Assembly: GCA_021234155.1 (NCBI GenBank)
Contig: JAJEKV010000095.1
Span: 747,524-811,523 of the forward strand
Source of the DNA: Isoetes taiwanensis
Lineage: Eukaryota > Streptophyta > Lycopodiopsida > Isoetales > Isoetaceae
Direction: 5' to 3'
Length of the DNA stretch: 64,000 nucleotides
Shown here: one piece after another, positions 47,566 to 58,801 of the stretch
How positions within the stretch are numbered: position 1 is the first letter of the stretch
Layout: each line of letters begins with the position of its first letter
The notes under the pieces: generated by a model
Told to the model about the DNA's origin: nothing
Database searches by the model: none
What the model saw: the letters and a program-made list of their open reading frames with translations, nothing else
Made by a program: the position numbers and the translations under genes

Positions 47566-48400
47566 ACCTTTAGCTACATGCCCTAACTTATTACACAGTT
47601 GAAACATTTTCCTCTTTCCTCCTTTCTACTCAACAATGATGGTTTTCCTTTTCTGCATCCCCTTTTGATTATTTTTGCCAAGAGTAGCTACTAGCAAGCC
47701 CACTCAAACCAAACTTTCCAACTACTCCTATATGATGTTTTTTTTTTTAATCTTAGACATAGAAGAAGTGCCCCAATAATCAAATCATCATCTATTCGGT
47801 CGGGCGAGCGATGACATACCGACTTCCTTAGAGTTCGATGTGAACGACTCGAGATGTTGTGATGAAGTGTGAACGAGAAACTGTCACCACATCTCGCACC
47901 CACACAGGCCAAACAGGTTATTGTGAAGACAAGATGAGCTTGCATGCATTGAGTGTAGACCGAAAGTGTGGTAATTGAATCGCCAACATCGGAAAGCAAT
48001 TTGTGCATGTCATATTCGTGATTCGTGAAATCTGTGGAACTGGATGAGGAGATGTAAGGCTCATAGTGCGACTTCACCAGAACCAAAACCAACTATTGCA
48101 ATAGAGCATGGGCAGCTTGTAATTCATTAGTTATTCCAAAGGCTCGCCAAACTTGGAAAAAGCCGAGGTTATTGGTATTTTCCCAAAACCTCCACCTACA
48201 TCTCCATTTAGAATCTCCTAACTCGCTATTGGCCCAAATACCTTGTAGTCTGTTCTCGTAGTCTTGGCAAATGGTCCCAATGCACTCTTCCACACTCATG
48301 CTTTTTGAGAGCCATGGCTTGCTTTTTAGTTCCATGCACTTCATCTTTTTCGTTGCTTCTCTCATGTCCCATGGCCCTTGGTGGTCGTTGTGGATGTTAA
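47566..48400 (-). mobile_element. Copia-type gag fossil, minus strand
   Basis: At about 47566-47625 the minus strand holds the pieces of a CCHC zinc knuckle (CFNC, then NKLGHVAKGC). To the right, at about 48040-48400, are a gag-like helix region (MREATKKMKCMELKSKPWLS, KSMSVEECIGTICQDYENRL) and LVKSHYEPYIS, similar to 'LP..YEPF' of Copia gag. No LTR or pol is attached. Broken and old, with several interruptions. The class is inferred from the knuckle and gag pattern only. Confidence 0.45.
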
Positions 48401-48619
48401 TATAATATCCATCCATCCATCCATTGGAACTGCCATAGCTTGCAAACATTTTGTTGGCACTAGTAAAAATGCAAATTTCACTGGATTGCAATTGTAGGGT
48501 GAAGAACGGCACCCCTTATCAGCCAAGCCAACCGCGCGAAAAACAGGTGAGAGCGCGGCTATGGCGGATGCGTCGTTGGAGTCTCAAAACAGAAATTTGG
48601 CCATCTAGTAAGCATATCT

Positions 48620-49810
48620 ATGACGAGGCATCCTTTTGTTGAGATTAGCCTGCAAGATTATCTTCCCGACAATGATGTTGATCGTGTTCTAGGCACAACC
48701 CCCGGATCATCCTTTGAGGAAAAGGATTTTGAAGAATGGACTTACCAAACCCTTCTTCCCCTTGCAAAATTTCTTGTCAAGATTTATCAGTACCAGCACT
48801 CTGTAGTAGAGGAAAAAGAACGGCCCCTGGGTGATTCCCTTGTGGGTTGTATGCTGTGCCCACATGGTCCTGCATTTAAAGGTTGGAATGCCCTCTTGAT
48901 TCATTTGGAAAGATACTGGAAATGCAGACCTTGCCAGCATAGAGCTCTTTTTAGAGCCATGGAAGAAGCACTTATTTCTAATGGTGTGAACTTGGAAGAG
49001 AAAGATGAGTCCAGTTCTTATGAGGGTTCTGCTACAAAGGGTGTAACTAAAGAATTATGTCTTGCAAGGGATAACATGTATAAAAAGCCAAAGCCGGTTA
49101 TGAACCTTCAGCAGCAGTGGGTTAGAAATACGGTGCGTCGGAATGGGCCTTGTGTTTGGTCTAAAATTTTGAGTGCTCTAAGCATGATGCCTGTTCCTGA
49201 GAAGAAGATACCTGCTATTAGAAAGAAAGAATTCAGAAGGATTTTGTGTCCAATTTTAGATGGAGAAGACAGAATCGCTTCGTATTAAAAGCTAATTGGA
49301 GTAAAACCTTCAATCAGTATAATATTTCGCCCACATTGCCTCCCCATATACCATTTGTAAAATCAAGTAAGGTATGGAACTTTTCTTATCTAAGATAACT
49401 CTTGCTCATCCTTATTTTACTGCCTGGTTGTAGTTGATTACAGTGGAAATTCCCTAAAGTACTTGGCTAAGAAGAAAACGCTTTCTTCTTTTTTTTGTTC
49501 AAACTGATAACCAGTAATTTTGAGACAACTCTAATTTATTGGCATGAACATACTATACAATTCATCATAGGTAGAATATAAATTTCTGTTATGATATTGC
49601 AGCTCCAACAAGTGCAAGATAAGTTTACTAAAGATTTGGAGGAACTGAAAGTTCTTGAGAAGGAAAACTGGCCAGAAGAATCAGATGTCACCAATAAGAG
49701 AGCTATGCCTATCACTCACTCTCTACTCAAGAGAAGATTAAGAAAAGTAAAGGGAGAAGGAGGCTCAGTTGCGTTCTTTGAGGGAGCAAAATACGTTGAG
49801 GGCGAGTAAG
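48620..49810 (+). CDS. Unknown plant-type protein with C2HC-like finger, two candidate exons
   Basis: From the ATG at 48620 the frame runs 222 codons (to 49288) without interruption. It encodes an acidic N-terminus (EISLQDYLPDNDVDRVLG), a helical stretch (FEEWTYQTLLPLAKFLVKIY), a Cys/His cluster CMLCPHGPAFKGWNALLIHL...YWKC..C (C-x2-C-x14-H-x6-C), and a basic C-terminus (IPAIRKKEFRRIL). A second coding-like block (49602-49810) follows a TTGCAG acceptor, has Lys/Glu coiled-coil character (LQQVQDKFTKDLEELKVLEK) and ends in TAA. Whether the blocks join is not proven; the frame upstream of 48620 is also open without an ATG, so an earlier exon is possible. I do not recognise the family. The finger suggests nucleic-acid or protein binding in the nucleus. 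Confidence 0.5.
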
Positions 49811-50869
49811 CACTTCTGCTGAGTTGTTGAGCACAAAACTAGGTACCTGAGTTTATTTTATGGCTGTAAAGAGTATCTGGTCCACACATTTCTGAATAGA
49901 ACTATAGTGGTCTATTGAGCTGGCAGAAATAATTACCCTATGATTGGTTCTAGATGATTTTTAGGCATGTACAATTTTCTGCATGCATCGGTACATGTCC
50001 TTCATTTGGTACGCAACAAAGAAATTTAATGTTCCTTTCTCTCCATCTTGGAGCAGGAAGAAAAGAAGATTATACACGAGATTTTATTTGAGCACATATG
50101 TAGGAGATATTTCTGGGCCATATGGCACTGAACATATACTGAGTCTTATTTTTTGTTTATTTATTTAGTTATAACAACTGCAAGTAGATGCATATGCATG
50201 CTTGAACTCAAAACTTTTATTGCTTTAGAGTGAGGTTCCGTGTTCTTCATTTACAGTATTTGCTTCCATCTGAGAGAAAGCGGGGCATTAATAGCTGAAT
50301 ATCAAGAAGATGCACGGGCGCTGTAAGAAGCGAGCCAAACTGGCAAGGAAGGAGAAAAAGCATGGTGGTTTCATATTTGCTTCCCAAAAGCATAAAGATT
50401 TCTTTGATTCCATAACCTTCCTGCATCATGCTGATCAGTCTCATTCCCCGCATCATGTACCATCCAGTTGAAATTCTATTTAGGCTGTTTGACAAAAAAG
50501 ATTGCTTTCATTTCACAAAATTTCATTTGTGTTTGATATGGTCTTCTATAGTGTGTTAGTAGATTAATAAGTAGATGCGTTGACATGGTCTTGGATGCTA
50601 AGGAATGTGATTTTCTTAGACAGGCGCTTTGTCTGGCAATAATTACAAACATTATGGGTTCAACAAAGGGATTCAAATAGGCTTCAAAATGGATTCGTAT
50701 ATGAAAAGGTTCGCCTTGCATAATGCTAGGATATTACACTATACTAACTAGTAATGGTGCGTTCTTTGAAATAAGTTGAAACACTTGTAAATGCTTTGGG
50801 ATCACGATGAGAAAAAGCCTATCCTTTCCCTTTTCCTTTTGCTCTATCAGCATTTAGGTTTTCTTATTT
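49811..50869. other. Intergenic DNA
   Basis: No supported gene. Probably the 3' flank of the 48.6-kb gene, then AT-rich DNA that grades into the pyrimidine tract. Confidence 0.4.
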
Positions 50870-52140
50870 TCTCTCTACTTTTTTTTTTTTTCTTCTTTTT
50901 TTAGAGGTCTTTCTCCGTGTTTCCTTGTTTTCCCATCCCTTTCCTTCCCCTTCCCTATTTCAGATAATCTTTTTCCGCCGGCTTTTGCTCCGCTTTCTCC
51001 ACCTTTTTCCCTCTTCTCTTTTTCTTTTCCTTTTCCTTTCTCTTTTTGCACCTTCTCTTTTCCCCACCCTTTTCCATATCTTCCACTTTTTCTTAACCTT
51101 TTTCTCTTTAAGCCCTTTTCACGTACCTATTTTTCCCTTCTCTTTTATGGACTATTTTTCCTTCTCTTTCCTCGCCCTCTTTTCCTCTTTTTTTTTTGTG
51201 TAACCTTTTCCCTTCCGTTTTCTTTTCCCGCCGGGTTTCATGCCCTTTTTTACCTTCCCCTTTCCATCTCCGCACCCTTTCTCTTTCCCCTTTCCATTGT
51301 TCCTTTGTCTCTTTCCCCCCTTCCATTTTCTCATTCCTTTTTCCTCTCTCTCTCTTTCCCATTTTCCATTCTTTTTCTTTTTATTTCCCTTTTCCCATGC
51401 CCCCTTTTCCTTTTTCCCCCATGCCTTTTTTCCCTTCACATTCTCTCTTTCCACTTCCCTTTTCTTTTCTTTTTTTTTCCTTTTTTTTTTCTCTTTTTCT
51501 TTTTTTTCCTTTTCCTTTTACCCTTTTCCCTTTTCCCATGCCCTTTTGCCCTTCATTCTCTCTTTCCACTTCCTTTTCTTTTCCCTTTTCTTTCCCCTTT
51601 TCCTTTTTTCCCCTTTTTCTTTTTACCTTTTCTTTTCCCCTTTTCCCTTTCCCCCATGCCTTTTTACCCTTTTCCTTTTTCCCATGCCTTTTTCCTTTCA
51701 CCACCCCTTACTCTTTTCCTTTCTTTTCTCTTTTTTTCCCTTTTCCCTTTTTTATTTTTACCCTTTCCTTTCCCTTTTTTTGCCGCTTCCAAGACTCTCT
51801 TTTCCACTTCCCTTTTCCTATTTTCCCTTTTCCTTTCCCTTTTTTTCCTTTTCCCTTTTCCTTTTTACCCTTTTCCCTTTTCCCATGCCTTTTTGCCCTT
51901 CACATTCTCTTTCCACTTCCCTTTTCATTTTTCCCTTTTTTTTTTTTTCCTTTTTGCCTTTTTTCCTTTTTTCCCATGCCTTTTTTCTTTTCCCCCTTTC
52001 TCTTTTCCTTTTCTTTTCCCTTTTTCTTTTTTTCCCTTTTCCTTTTTACCGCTTTTACCTTTTCCCCCATGCCTTTTTGCCCCTTCCACATTCTCTCTTT
52101 CCTTCCTTTTCCCCCCTTTTCATTTACCCTTTCCCCTTAA
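50870..52140. repeat. 1.27-kb homopyrimidine minisatellite
   Basis: The plus strand is almost pure C/T for over a kilobase. Superimposed is a higher-order unit of about 92-118 bp: 'cccatgcctttttgcccttc' followed by 'acattctctctttccacttccctttt' recurs near 51419, 51535, 51653, 51868, 51973 and 52065. Because stops are rare in such sequence, three frames stay open for about 300 codons (Phe/Pro/Ser/Leu only). These are not genes. Long homopurine-homopyrimidine mirror-rich tracts can form triplex DNA. Confidence 0.85.
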
Positions 52141-53225
52141 GAGATTGACGCATGACCAATCACAGTGTTGGTAAGTCGTGCATTCAATCTAGGCCTTTGA
52201 ATGCATCTAGATGATCTCGGCCATTCAAATTAGGGCTCGATGCACTACGCACTTACGGTATAACATTATAATATAAGATTGTGGAGCATATGCTCGGTCC
52301 ATCATACTAAAATACTAAACGTATAAAATTATATATACTTCCCCCACAAAAGGAATCAAAGTTGGGCAAGACTATTGAGCATTAAGAAAAACAAACCTGG
52401 TGCGTTCATGCCCCCACGCCCAAATAGGCCGGCAAATTCAACCACTTGCAATGAAGCAAAACAAATACTTGCATCATAGAAACTCATAACACCTGTTGTT
52501 TCTTATCGGAAATGCTTTCGCCCTTGCTTCTAGTTGCTCTTGTGGTGATAACGCTTGCAATTCAAGGTTCAGATTCAGATATGTATTCAAGGTTCAGGTA
52601 TGTTTAAAACATATGAATTGCAATGGTGTGGGGGTGGTATTCGTATAGAAATAAGGGGGTTTCGTCGATCCTGAGCAGAGGTTTAGGGTTTTCTTTTGAT
52701 TCATTTTTTATGGTGGTTTTGCGGATGGACAGATTTGGAAGCAGGGCATGTGGCACATGGCAGTTGGGGAGGCAGGAGATGAGGAAGCCTGGGCACCAGG
52801 CAAAAACACATGTTGGTCAGAGGAATTAGGGGCAACAAAAGGTGGTGGAAGTCTGTTCTGGATGCGGTTAACCATCTTCAACAATTGAAAATAATAGAGA
52901 GACGGAAGCCACTGACGCAACTTCTGCACATTTGCTATTCGAGAATAAGAAGTGACTAAAAGAAGAAGAAGACGGTAGAAAATTTGAACCACATGTATTC
53001 CGTTTTACATAGAATTACGGAAAGTGTCCATGAGTGATCTTTAAAAGGATTTTTTTTGGCGCTCAATTATGTATTCCAGTTTCGCCGCTCCAGCTGCTCA
53101 TAATCAGTGCCTTCGGCCTCCTCTACAGGACCTTATTCCTTTTTGCATAGCAAGCATGGAGAGGTAAGGGGAAAAGTACCATGTACCTGCTTTTTTGCAA
53201 AAGTGATGTTTTGGTAGAGGCCAAA
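52141..53225. other. Intergenic DNA
   Basis: No supported gene. A plus-strand frame at 52623-52829 and a minus-strand frame at 52708-52992 overlap and have no domain. The plus-strand one (RKPGHQAKTHVGQRN) may be a leader or N-terminal piece for the Rep-like relic downstream. Confidence 0.3.
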
Positions 53226-53289
53226 GTGTATTCCGGAATACACCTGCCTTTAGGGTTAAGCCAAAGTGTATTCTGGAATACACTTTGGC
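53226..53289. repeat. Paired palindromes GTGTATTCCGGAATACAC and a 14-bp-stem palindrome
   Basis: 53226-53243 is an 18-bp perfect palindrome. 53260-53289 is a 30-nt inverted repeat (14-bp arms GCCAAAGTGTATTC, two central bases). The two share 'ccaaagtgtattc.ggaatacac', so this is one palindrome duplicated in tandem. It lies about 175 bp upstream of the Rep-like frame, a position where an origin or element end could lie. Confidence 0.7.
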
Positions 53290-53463
53290 CTTACAAACTG
53301 ACTTTTTTTTCATTTAAAACCGTGAATTTAGAGCAAATTTAGCCTTTCTTTTTAGCTCACTACTTTTTGTGACTAATTTAGCCTTTTGTTGCTTTCTTTG
53401 CATCCGTGCGTGTTGGCTTTATTGTTATTATGAGGAAGGAGGTAAGGGCTACAAAGGGAGGAC

Positions 53464-54265
53464 ATGTATCAAGAGGCTTCGTTGCGTGGGCCGGTGATGA
53501 AGGGGAATTTGCTTGATGCTCTAAAGGTGTGGTTTAGCAAGCTAGTTTGGTTCTTAGAGAATGAGACATTAGCTAGTGTTGTCATTTCGGAGAGGGGAAG
53601 CGAGCTTGGCCACCTACACTATCAAACAGTGTTCAGAATTAAACTTAAGACGCCTATTGTTAATGCTTTGGTGCCTTTCTTGTATGAGAACATAAGGCTT
53701 CACTGTTTCGAGGGAATGCTTGGGTATTGCATGAAGGATTGGGGAAAGCTTCACAAATGGGTGCACGTGCATAAAATTTCAGAGAACCAGATTGAGATGG
53801 GGAAGGATCTATATCTCTTATATGGAGGAGGGAGGGAGGAGGGAGGAGGGAGGATACTAAGAACGTTATTGTCTTGGATAATAGGAACCTGCTAGGTAGA
53901 GCCTTTCATTTTGTTAGATACCATGGCCATGAGCAGCTAAGTGTTAGCCTCATGTATATTGTAACCCATATGCCCAGGATTAGAAAGTTTATCTTGTCCA
54001 ACAGCTGAAGCTTGCCGTCCAACACTACTTTTCAGAACAAGGGGTCAAGGCTGCATGGCATTTAACACTTAACCCCTGGATTGCTCTGCTCATCGATGTC
54101 CGTTGTGTGCATAAAGCGATTTCAAGTGGGATGCAACCCATGGAGCAAGTTAGGAAGACAAGAAGGAAGTATTGGGATGATACATGCAGCCTTGAGGATG
54201 ATGATGCTAACTTTGTAGGTATCAATGATGAAGAATTTAGGCCGGATGCCCCACTGATGAAGTAG
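53464..54265 (+). pseudogene. HUH-endonuclease Rep relic (Replitron/CRESS-type)
   Basis: The frame from the ATG at 53464 carries ISERGSELGHLHYQTVFRIK, where H-L-H is the metal-binding HUH pair. About 45 residues later comes MLGYCMKDWGKLHKW, where Tyr and Lys fit the Y-x-x-K nicking motif. The context 'ERG....HLHYQ.vf' then 'F..MLGY..KD.....H' is that of Rep proteins in eukaryotic HUH transposons (Replitrons) and ssDNA replicons. Rep cuts one DNA strand at an origin and stays bound through the tyrosine. Coding-like sequence continues past a GGA-repeat to about 54265 (VRKTRRKYWDDTCSLEDDDA). An N-terminal motif I and a helicase domain are not seen. The copy is interrupted at a few places. Confidence 0.6.
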
Positions 54266-55347
54266 GGGCAGATTTCATTGCATTCTATTTGGTAGATCAT
54301 ACAATGGCTGCGACTTTATTTCTGGTTTCTTTTTTCCGCTCACTTGGTTGGCTGCTGTGTTGGTGCTTGCTTGCTGGTATTCATTTCGGAATGGAGGTGT
54401 AAAATTATTTCTTGTGTGGTAAGATTGTGGGAAAGCCTTGATTGAAGAATATGATTGGATATGGAAGTAGGAAAATGCTTAAGGAAATTTTTGTAGTTCT
54501 TGTTTGTTTATGAATCCTGTCATGTGTTGATTGCCATAGTCTTCAGTGCAAGCATGGGAATAGGCCCGACCATTCAAGTTGAGGATATGCCTATGGTTTG
54601 TGCTATGCGCAATGGGTTCGATTCTCCTGGTCTGATTACATATATTGTCTCTTCTTCTTATATGTAATGCAGAACAATTTCCGTGGAGGCTACAAGGGTT
54701 CAATTGTGTATTTGTGTTAATTCATATGGTGACTTGACCCTAAAAAATAGACCCACATAAGCATTTGACCATGTCAAACATTTCGATGGAGGGTTAGAAT
54801 TCCATGTCTTGTCATATTCCATGCAATATCCTTGCATCTGATGACCCAGAATCATAATACATTTAATGATATAGTATATGATTACATCTTTGATATATTA
54901 GCCTAATAATTTTACGTGGATAATTAGTTGATGTTTTATAGTGATTACTATCAATACTACGACATACTAAATTTGCTTGGTTTATAATACATGCTTATGT
55001 GACTTTTTTCCATGATGTTTTGGTTGGTTATGATGATAGTTTAGGACGTGGTAGACATGTACCTACCATGGTCTATAGCATGATGTTCATGTTCATGTTC
55101 TGATGGAGTTCATGTATCATCGGAAGGTTTACTATATATATAGTAGCAGCACTACTTCAGGAAAGATGTTGCTCAAGAGAAGCAAGAAAGCAGTGGACGG
55201 CAAGGGCTTGACTTTGTTAGTATTAAAATATTAATTAATTTTTCTAACCTGGAACTATGATTGACTGAAACTTCATATATCATTTGCTCAAAATTTCAAC
55301 CAGTTAAGCATCATAAAATGGCAGCACCTCCTTTCAATGGTGGCAAC
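54266..55347. other. Intergenic DNA
   Basis: No gene recognised. Contains '(catgtt)' repeats near 55083-55100 and an AT-rich stretch near 54840-55000. Confidence 0.4.
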
Positions 55348-57100
55348 CTATTGAATACCTGTCCACCTTGCCCAGTCAACAAATTGCATACCCCATATAT
55401 ATTGTTAGCAAACCGAATGCCAATTGTAAAGGCCATTGCCAATTGTGGTACTTGCTTTGCGACAATGGAACTTTCCACAACCCGCTCCAGTCCATTTATT
55501 ATCTGATACCTTGTATTTGACGATAGTGCATGAAGGCACCTGCAAAAATGTTTCAGCAGAAAATGGTAACAGGACTTTAGCGCAACGAGAAAACAAAGCA
55601 ACAATGCTTGAAACATGGCAGTACATTACCCCAAAGAACAGCTGTTTGTAATACAAGTGGAATGAGAACTTTGACCTCCTCTGATTTCTTAACCTTGCTG
55701 CAAGAATGCCATGAAAGCACATAGAGCAAATCAAATACTTTCTTCCAAAAAATACATTTGATTTTATTCAACAAATATTGTTAAAAGCATCTGTGCAATA
55801 TGCTTTAGGAATAGATAACAAAAGACTAGACTATGAGAAATATTAATTAACATTGGTATGTTTTCAATATGCCTTTGATCCTATGTTAAGGACTCGAGAT
55901 TTGTAGCTGTTACCCACCACTTCACAACTATTACTGAATTTGCAATACCCTGGCCAACAAGCCCATATCCAAAACCAACCACACCATATTGAGTTGCCTG
56001 TGTCACAAGAGAGATTAAATATCTTTGTCCAGTATAGAGTTTATGGTCGCCCCTGCACTATTATATTGAAACCACTATTTGTAATAACTTTGAAGGAACC
56101 CTCATAAACAGAAACAATGTGCATCAAGCCAAAGGCTGCAGCTGCATTCAACCAAAGCAGAACAACTCAAATAAAAACGACAAAGGATACGGTAATCAAG
56201 GCATAATCTTTTACGGATTGGTCCCATGCAATCATTGGATTCAAAAACATTAACAATCTACAAATCTCGAGGCTTTTGCGCAAAAGCAAACATACCAACA
56301 GTCCAAACCTTCACGGCAGAAATACTAATACTTCTAGGCTAAAAAACATGCCAGCATAGCCAATGTCTGTTAGTTATTGCAGGTGTCTGTTTGTTGATGC
56401 ATTAATAGCTAACCAATAAATAAGTCAAAACGGAAGACCTAGCTCATGATAATGTTAAGCAATGAAAGATCTTATTTCTTACCTCTTTAAATACTTTGAA
56501 ACAGGAAGCTCGGGTCGGCAAGCATCCAGTTTCGTACATCGCACTCTAAGAGAACAAAACATTCTCTAAAGCCATGCAATGCCTCAAAATATACTTGCAC
56601 GGAATGATGCAAACAATATTTCCCAAATGTTACTAAATATTACTAATGCTGCATTACAAGATTGAACTTTCTAAGCAAGCTAATCAAAAGTTACAAGGAA
56701 CAAACCATACCTTTTTCCTACCTGAAAAGCAAGGTACCGAGGCAAAATAGGCTTCTGAAGCCCAATGCTGGCAGCTGCCTGTGCAAGATCAACAGGAAGA
56801 ATAGCGCCATGGGCCTTAAGCTCCTTATTAATTTCTTCAGCACTCAAAACAGGCCCATATTGGTCATCTGTATTCTGCTCGAAAGAAAATAACGTACTTA
56901 CAGAGACGGAAGAGATGTAGCATCATTCAAGACCTGATGCAAGTGTGAACCTTGGAGTTCAACTGCCGAAACTGAGTGTTGGGTTGCCATAGTCAGGGCG
57001 TTGGCTATCAAAACACAAGCTTGAAGTTGCGTCTCCTAGAGTGAGTACGCCGCAGGCCACATCACTTATACAACATATTGTTTGCCTGCAGTTGCATCGG
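55348..57100 (-). CDS. RETICULATA-RELATED (DUF3411) chloroplast protein gene
   Basis: Reading leftwards: a plastid-targeting-like region with ACVLIANALTMATQHSVSAV (about 56940-57030); an exon ending at 56722 with SFEQNTDDQYGPVLSAEEIN and PVDLAQAAASIGLQKPILPR; an exon near 56483-56548 (NWMLADPSFLFQ); one near 55917-55997 (QATQYGVVGFGYGLVGQGIA); one at 55630-55697 (KKSEEVKVLIPLVLQTAVLW); and the last at 55348-55539 (SSNTRYQIINGLERVVESS, QVPQLAMAFTIGIRFANNIY, then MQFVDWARWTGIQ and TAG). This order matches the RETICULATA-RELATED family of chloroplast envelope membrane proteins, needed for normal leaf mesophyll and plastid development. Three one-base frame changes (near 56910, 55525 and 55385) interrupt otherwise clean exons. 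The exon for the central charged segment is not located. The 5' end abuts the tandem repeat at 57.2 kb. Confidence 0.75.
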
Positions 57101-57202
57101 ATTGGAGCTTCGGTCTTCCTTGCCGCCACTCTCGTTGAAACATCCGTGATCGAACGCAGCGACCTCGAAGTTCTGAGAAACAATAGGTTGGAAGCGGTTA
57201 CC

Positions 57203-57372
57203 CGATATCCTAAGTATATTCCAGCATATACCTAGGATATTCCAGAAACCCACATAAGAGAGGGTTGCCCTTACAGTTACCAGCATATCCTAAGTATATT
57301 CCAGCATATACCTAGGATATTCCAGAAACCCACATAAGAGAGGGTTGGCCCCCCTAAGGGCAACCCAAAAAA
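57203..57372. repeat. Tandem duplication of a 80-bp repeat unit
   Basis: 'atatcctaagtatattccag' through 'cccacataagagagggttg' occurs at 57203-57267 and again at 57283-57347 with almost no differences, then 'cccccctaaggggcaaccc'. The motif set matches the repeat at 143-388. It lies just upstream of the RETICULATA-RELATED gene and may have replaced part of its promoter. Confidence 0.7.
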
Positions 57373-58179
57373 AAAAGAGAACCCAGAAACATAGCGTCCC
57401 TAGGGTGGGGTTGCCATGTTCCGCGCACTTAAGAGGCGTGAACCCGTTAAATTGTCAAAAATCAGTCCAATTGATTCAATCCAAGTGTCTTTGGATACCT
57501 AATCAGATATGCCAGCTGCTGCCAAGAAATTGCCCTTAAATAATCTATGGTTAAGAAGTTATGGGCCTCCAAAGTGGAGGGGGTGTAAGTGCCCCCATCG
57601 CCATACATCTTGCGCCTCACGCCATGGCCGCCGTAGCCTAATTTTGCGCGCCCCCAGGGCCTCCTTTCGTTATCTAGGTAGCCATGTATCGCGCTGGCAT
57701 GTCCCAGCCTTTGCTATTATGGAAACCTAATAACGCCACGTCCGTAACCCTATTTCGCGACCCAATGCTCCGCCTCACGTCCCTTTGCCTAATGACATCG
57801 CTGTGGTACCTCACTCGACGGCCTCATGCCGTGTTCGCGGTCGCGCAACCCGAAATGGCCATCATGGCCAAATGGTCCACTGAACGAGGGTACATGGACC
57901 ATCATTCGCTACCATTTCTGGCCCCTTTTCGAGCTTTTGCCAAACAATTCTCTCCTCCAGGCGTTTGATCTACCGCCAACCCGGACTTCTCCGCAGGATT
58001 TGGGAGGCTTATAGATTCCAGCACCTCGCACAAATCAGCAGAGCCCTCATCATGTCAATTTTGGCTATAAAAATTGGTGCGCTTTCTTTCATTTGGCATC
58101 CCAGCACCTAGTTCCGACTAGCACCTTGTTCCAACTTGCTCAACTCCCAGCATTCCTGCATCCGATCAACTACGAGCTC
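57373..58179. other. GC-richer intergenic DNA
   Basis: The plus strand has open frames rich in Pro/His/Arg at 57509-57970, but no domain is recognisable in them. No supported gene. Confidence 0.35.
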
Positions 58180-58413
58180 AAGGGTACTGTTTGCTCTTGT
58201 GGTAAGACGTTAAACTGCCATACCCAAGGTCACGGGTTCAACGCCTCGTTGTGAAAGTGGCCATGCAATGTAAAGTTGGTGGGGGAAGGACCCACTTCAG
58301 CAATGTAAAGTGGTGGGAGCAGGACCCATCTGGGTGTGTTGTAAAGTGTCACATGTCCGATAGGACGCTGCCTTGTGGCGTGACGTTAAAATCTCTTCTT
58401 CTTCTTCTTCTTT
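58180..58413 (+). mobile_element. tRNA-derived SINE
   Basis: An RNA polymerase III box A-like TTGCTCTTGTGGTAAGA (58191-58207) is followed 28 bp later by box B GGTTCAACGCC (58235-58245), close to consensus GGTTCGANNCC. The body has two 'caatgtaaag(t)tggtggg' pieces and a 3' end 'gtggcgtgacgttaaaatc' with a (TTC)n tail (58393-58412). Size, promoter spacing and simple-repeat tail fit a plant SINE. A target duplication is not obvious. Confidence 0.75.
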
Positions 58414-58464
58414 GAAGAGACTGTGGTTGTTTATCTAATTCATCTCCTTTTGGTTTACAGCACC

Positions 58465-58701
58465 ATGGAAGGGCATTGGAGGCGTGGCCAAGGTATTACA
58501 GGAGGTGGTTACCGCCAGCCGCCTATGACACCCTCTCCGTCGAAGAAGAGGGAGCGCCGTTATTCTGATGCATCTGCGCAAACAAAGGAGCTTGGCTCCT
58601 TCACTTTGAAGAACTGCCTTGTTAAAAGGGAGGAAATCTTAGTTGCCACCGGATCCAATCTAAATGTGGTGGTCACACCCAAGATCTATGATCAAATCTA
58701 G
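58465..58701 (+). CDS. Hypothetical protein with basic N-terminus
   Basis: After a TTTACAG acceptor, an ATG at 58465 opens a frame of 78 codons: MEGHWRRGQGITGGGYRQPP, then a Ser/Pro/Lys linker (TPSPSKKRERRYSD) and LKNCLVKREEILVATGSNLN. After the TAG, coding-like sequence seems to continue (HDLVHYSMTVAEGDNVKFKS) to about 58797. No family recognised. It sits immediately downstream of the SINE. It could be an exon of a transposon gene. Confidence 0.35.
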   Translation: MEGHWRRGQGITGGGYRQPPMTPSPSKKRERRYSDASAQTKELGSFTLKNCLVKREEILVATGSNLNVVVTPKIYDQI

Positions 58702-58801
58702 CATGCAAAGGGTGAGCATGACCTGGTGCACTACAGCATGACGGTAGCTGAGGGGGACAATGTAAAGTTTAAAAGTCCTGTCAATTCGGAGACCTGAGCT
58801 A

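Noticed and set aside
51196-52174. Three overlapping plus-strand frames of about 300 codons
   Set aside because: They lie wholly in the homopyrimidine minisatellite; composition is Phe/Pro/Ser/Leu only and all three frames are open, which a true gene would not show.
58191-58245. Functional tRNA gene
   Set aside because: Box A and B are present but no cloverleaf or acceptor stem can be folded; the tail is that of a SINE.
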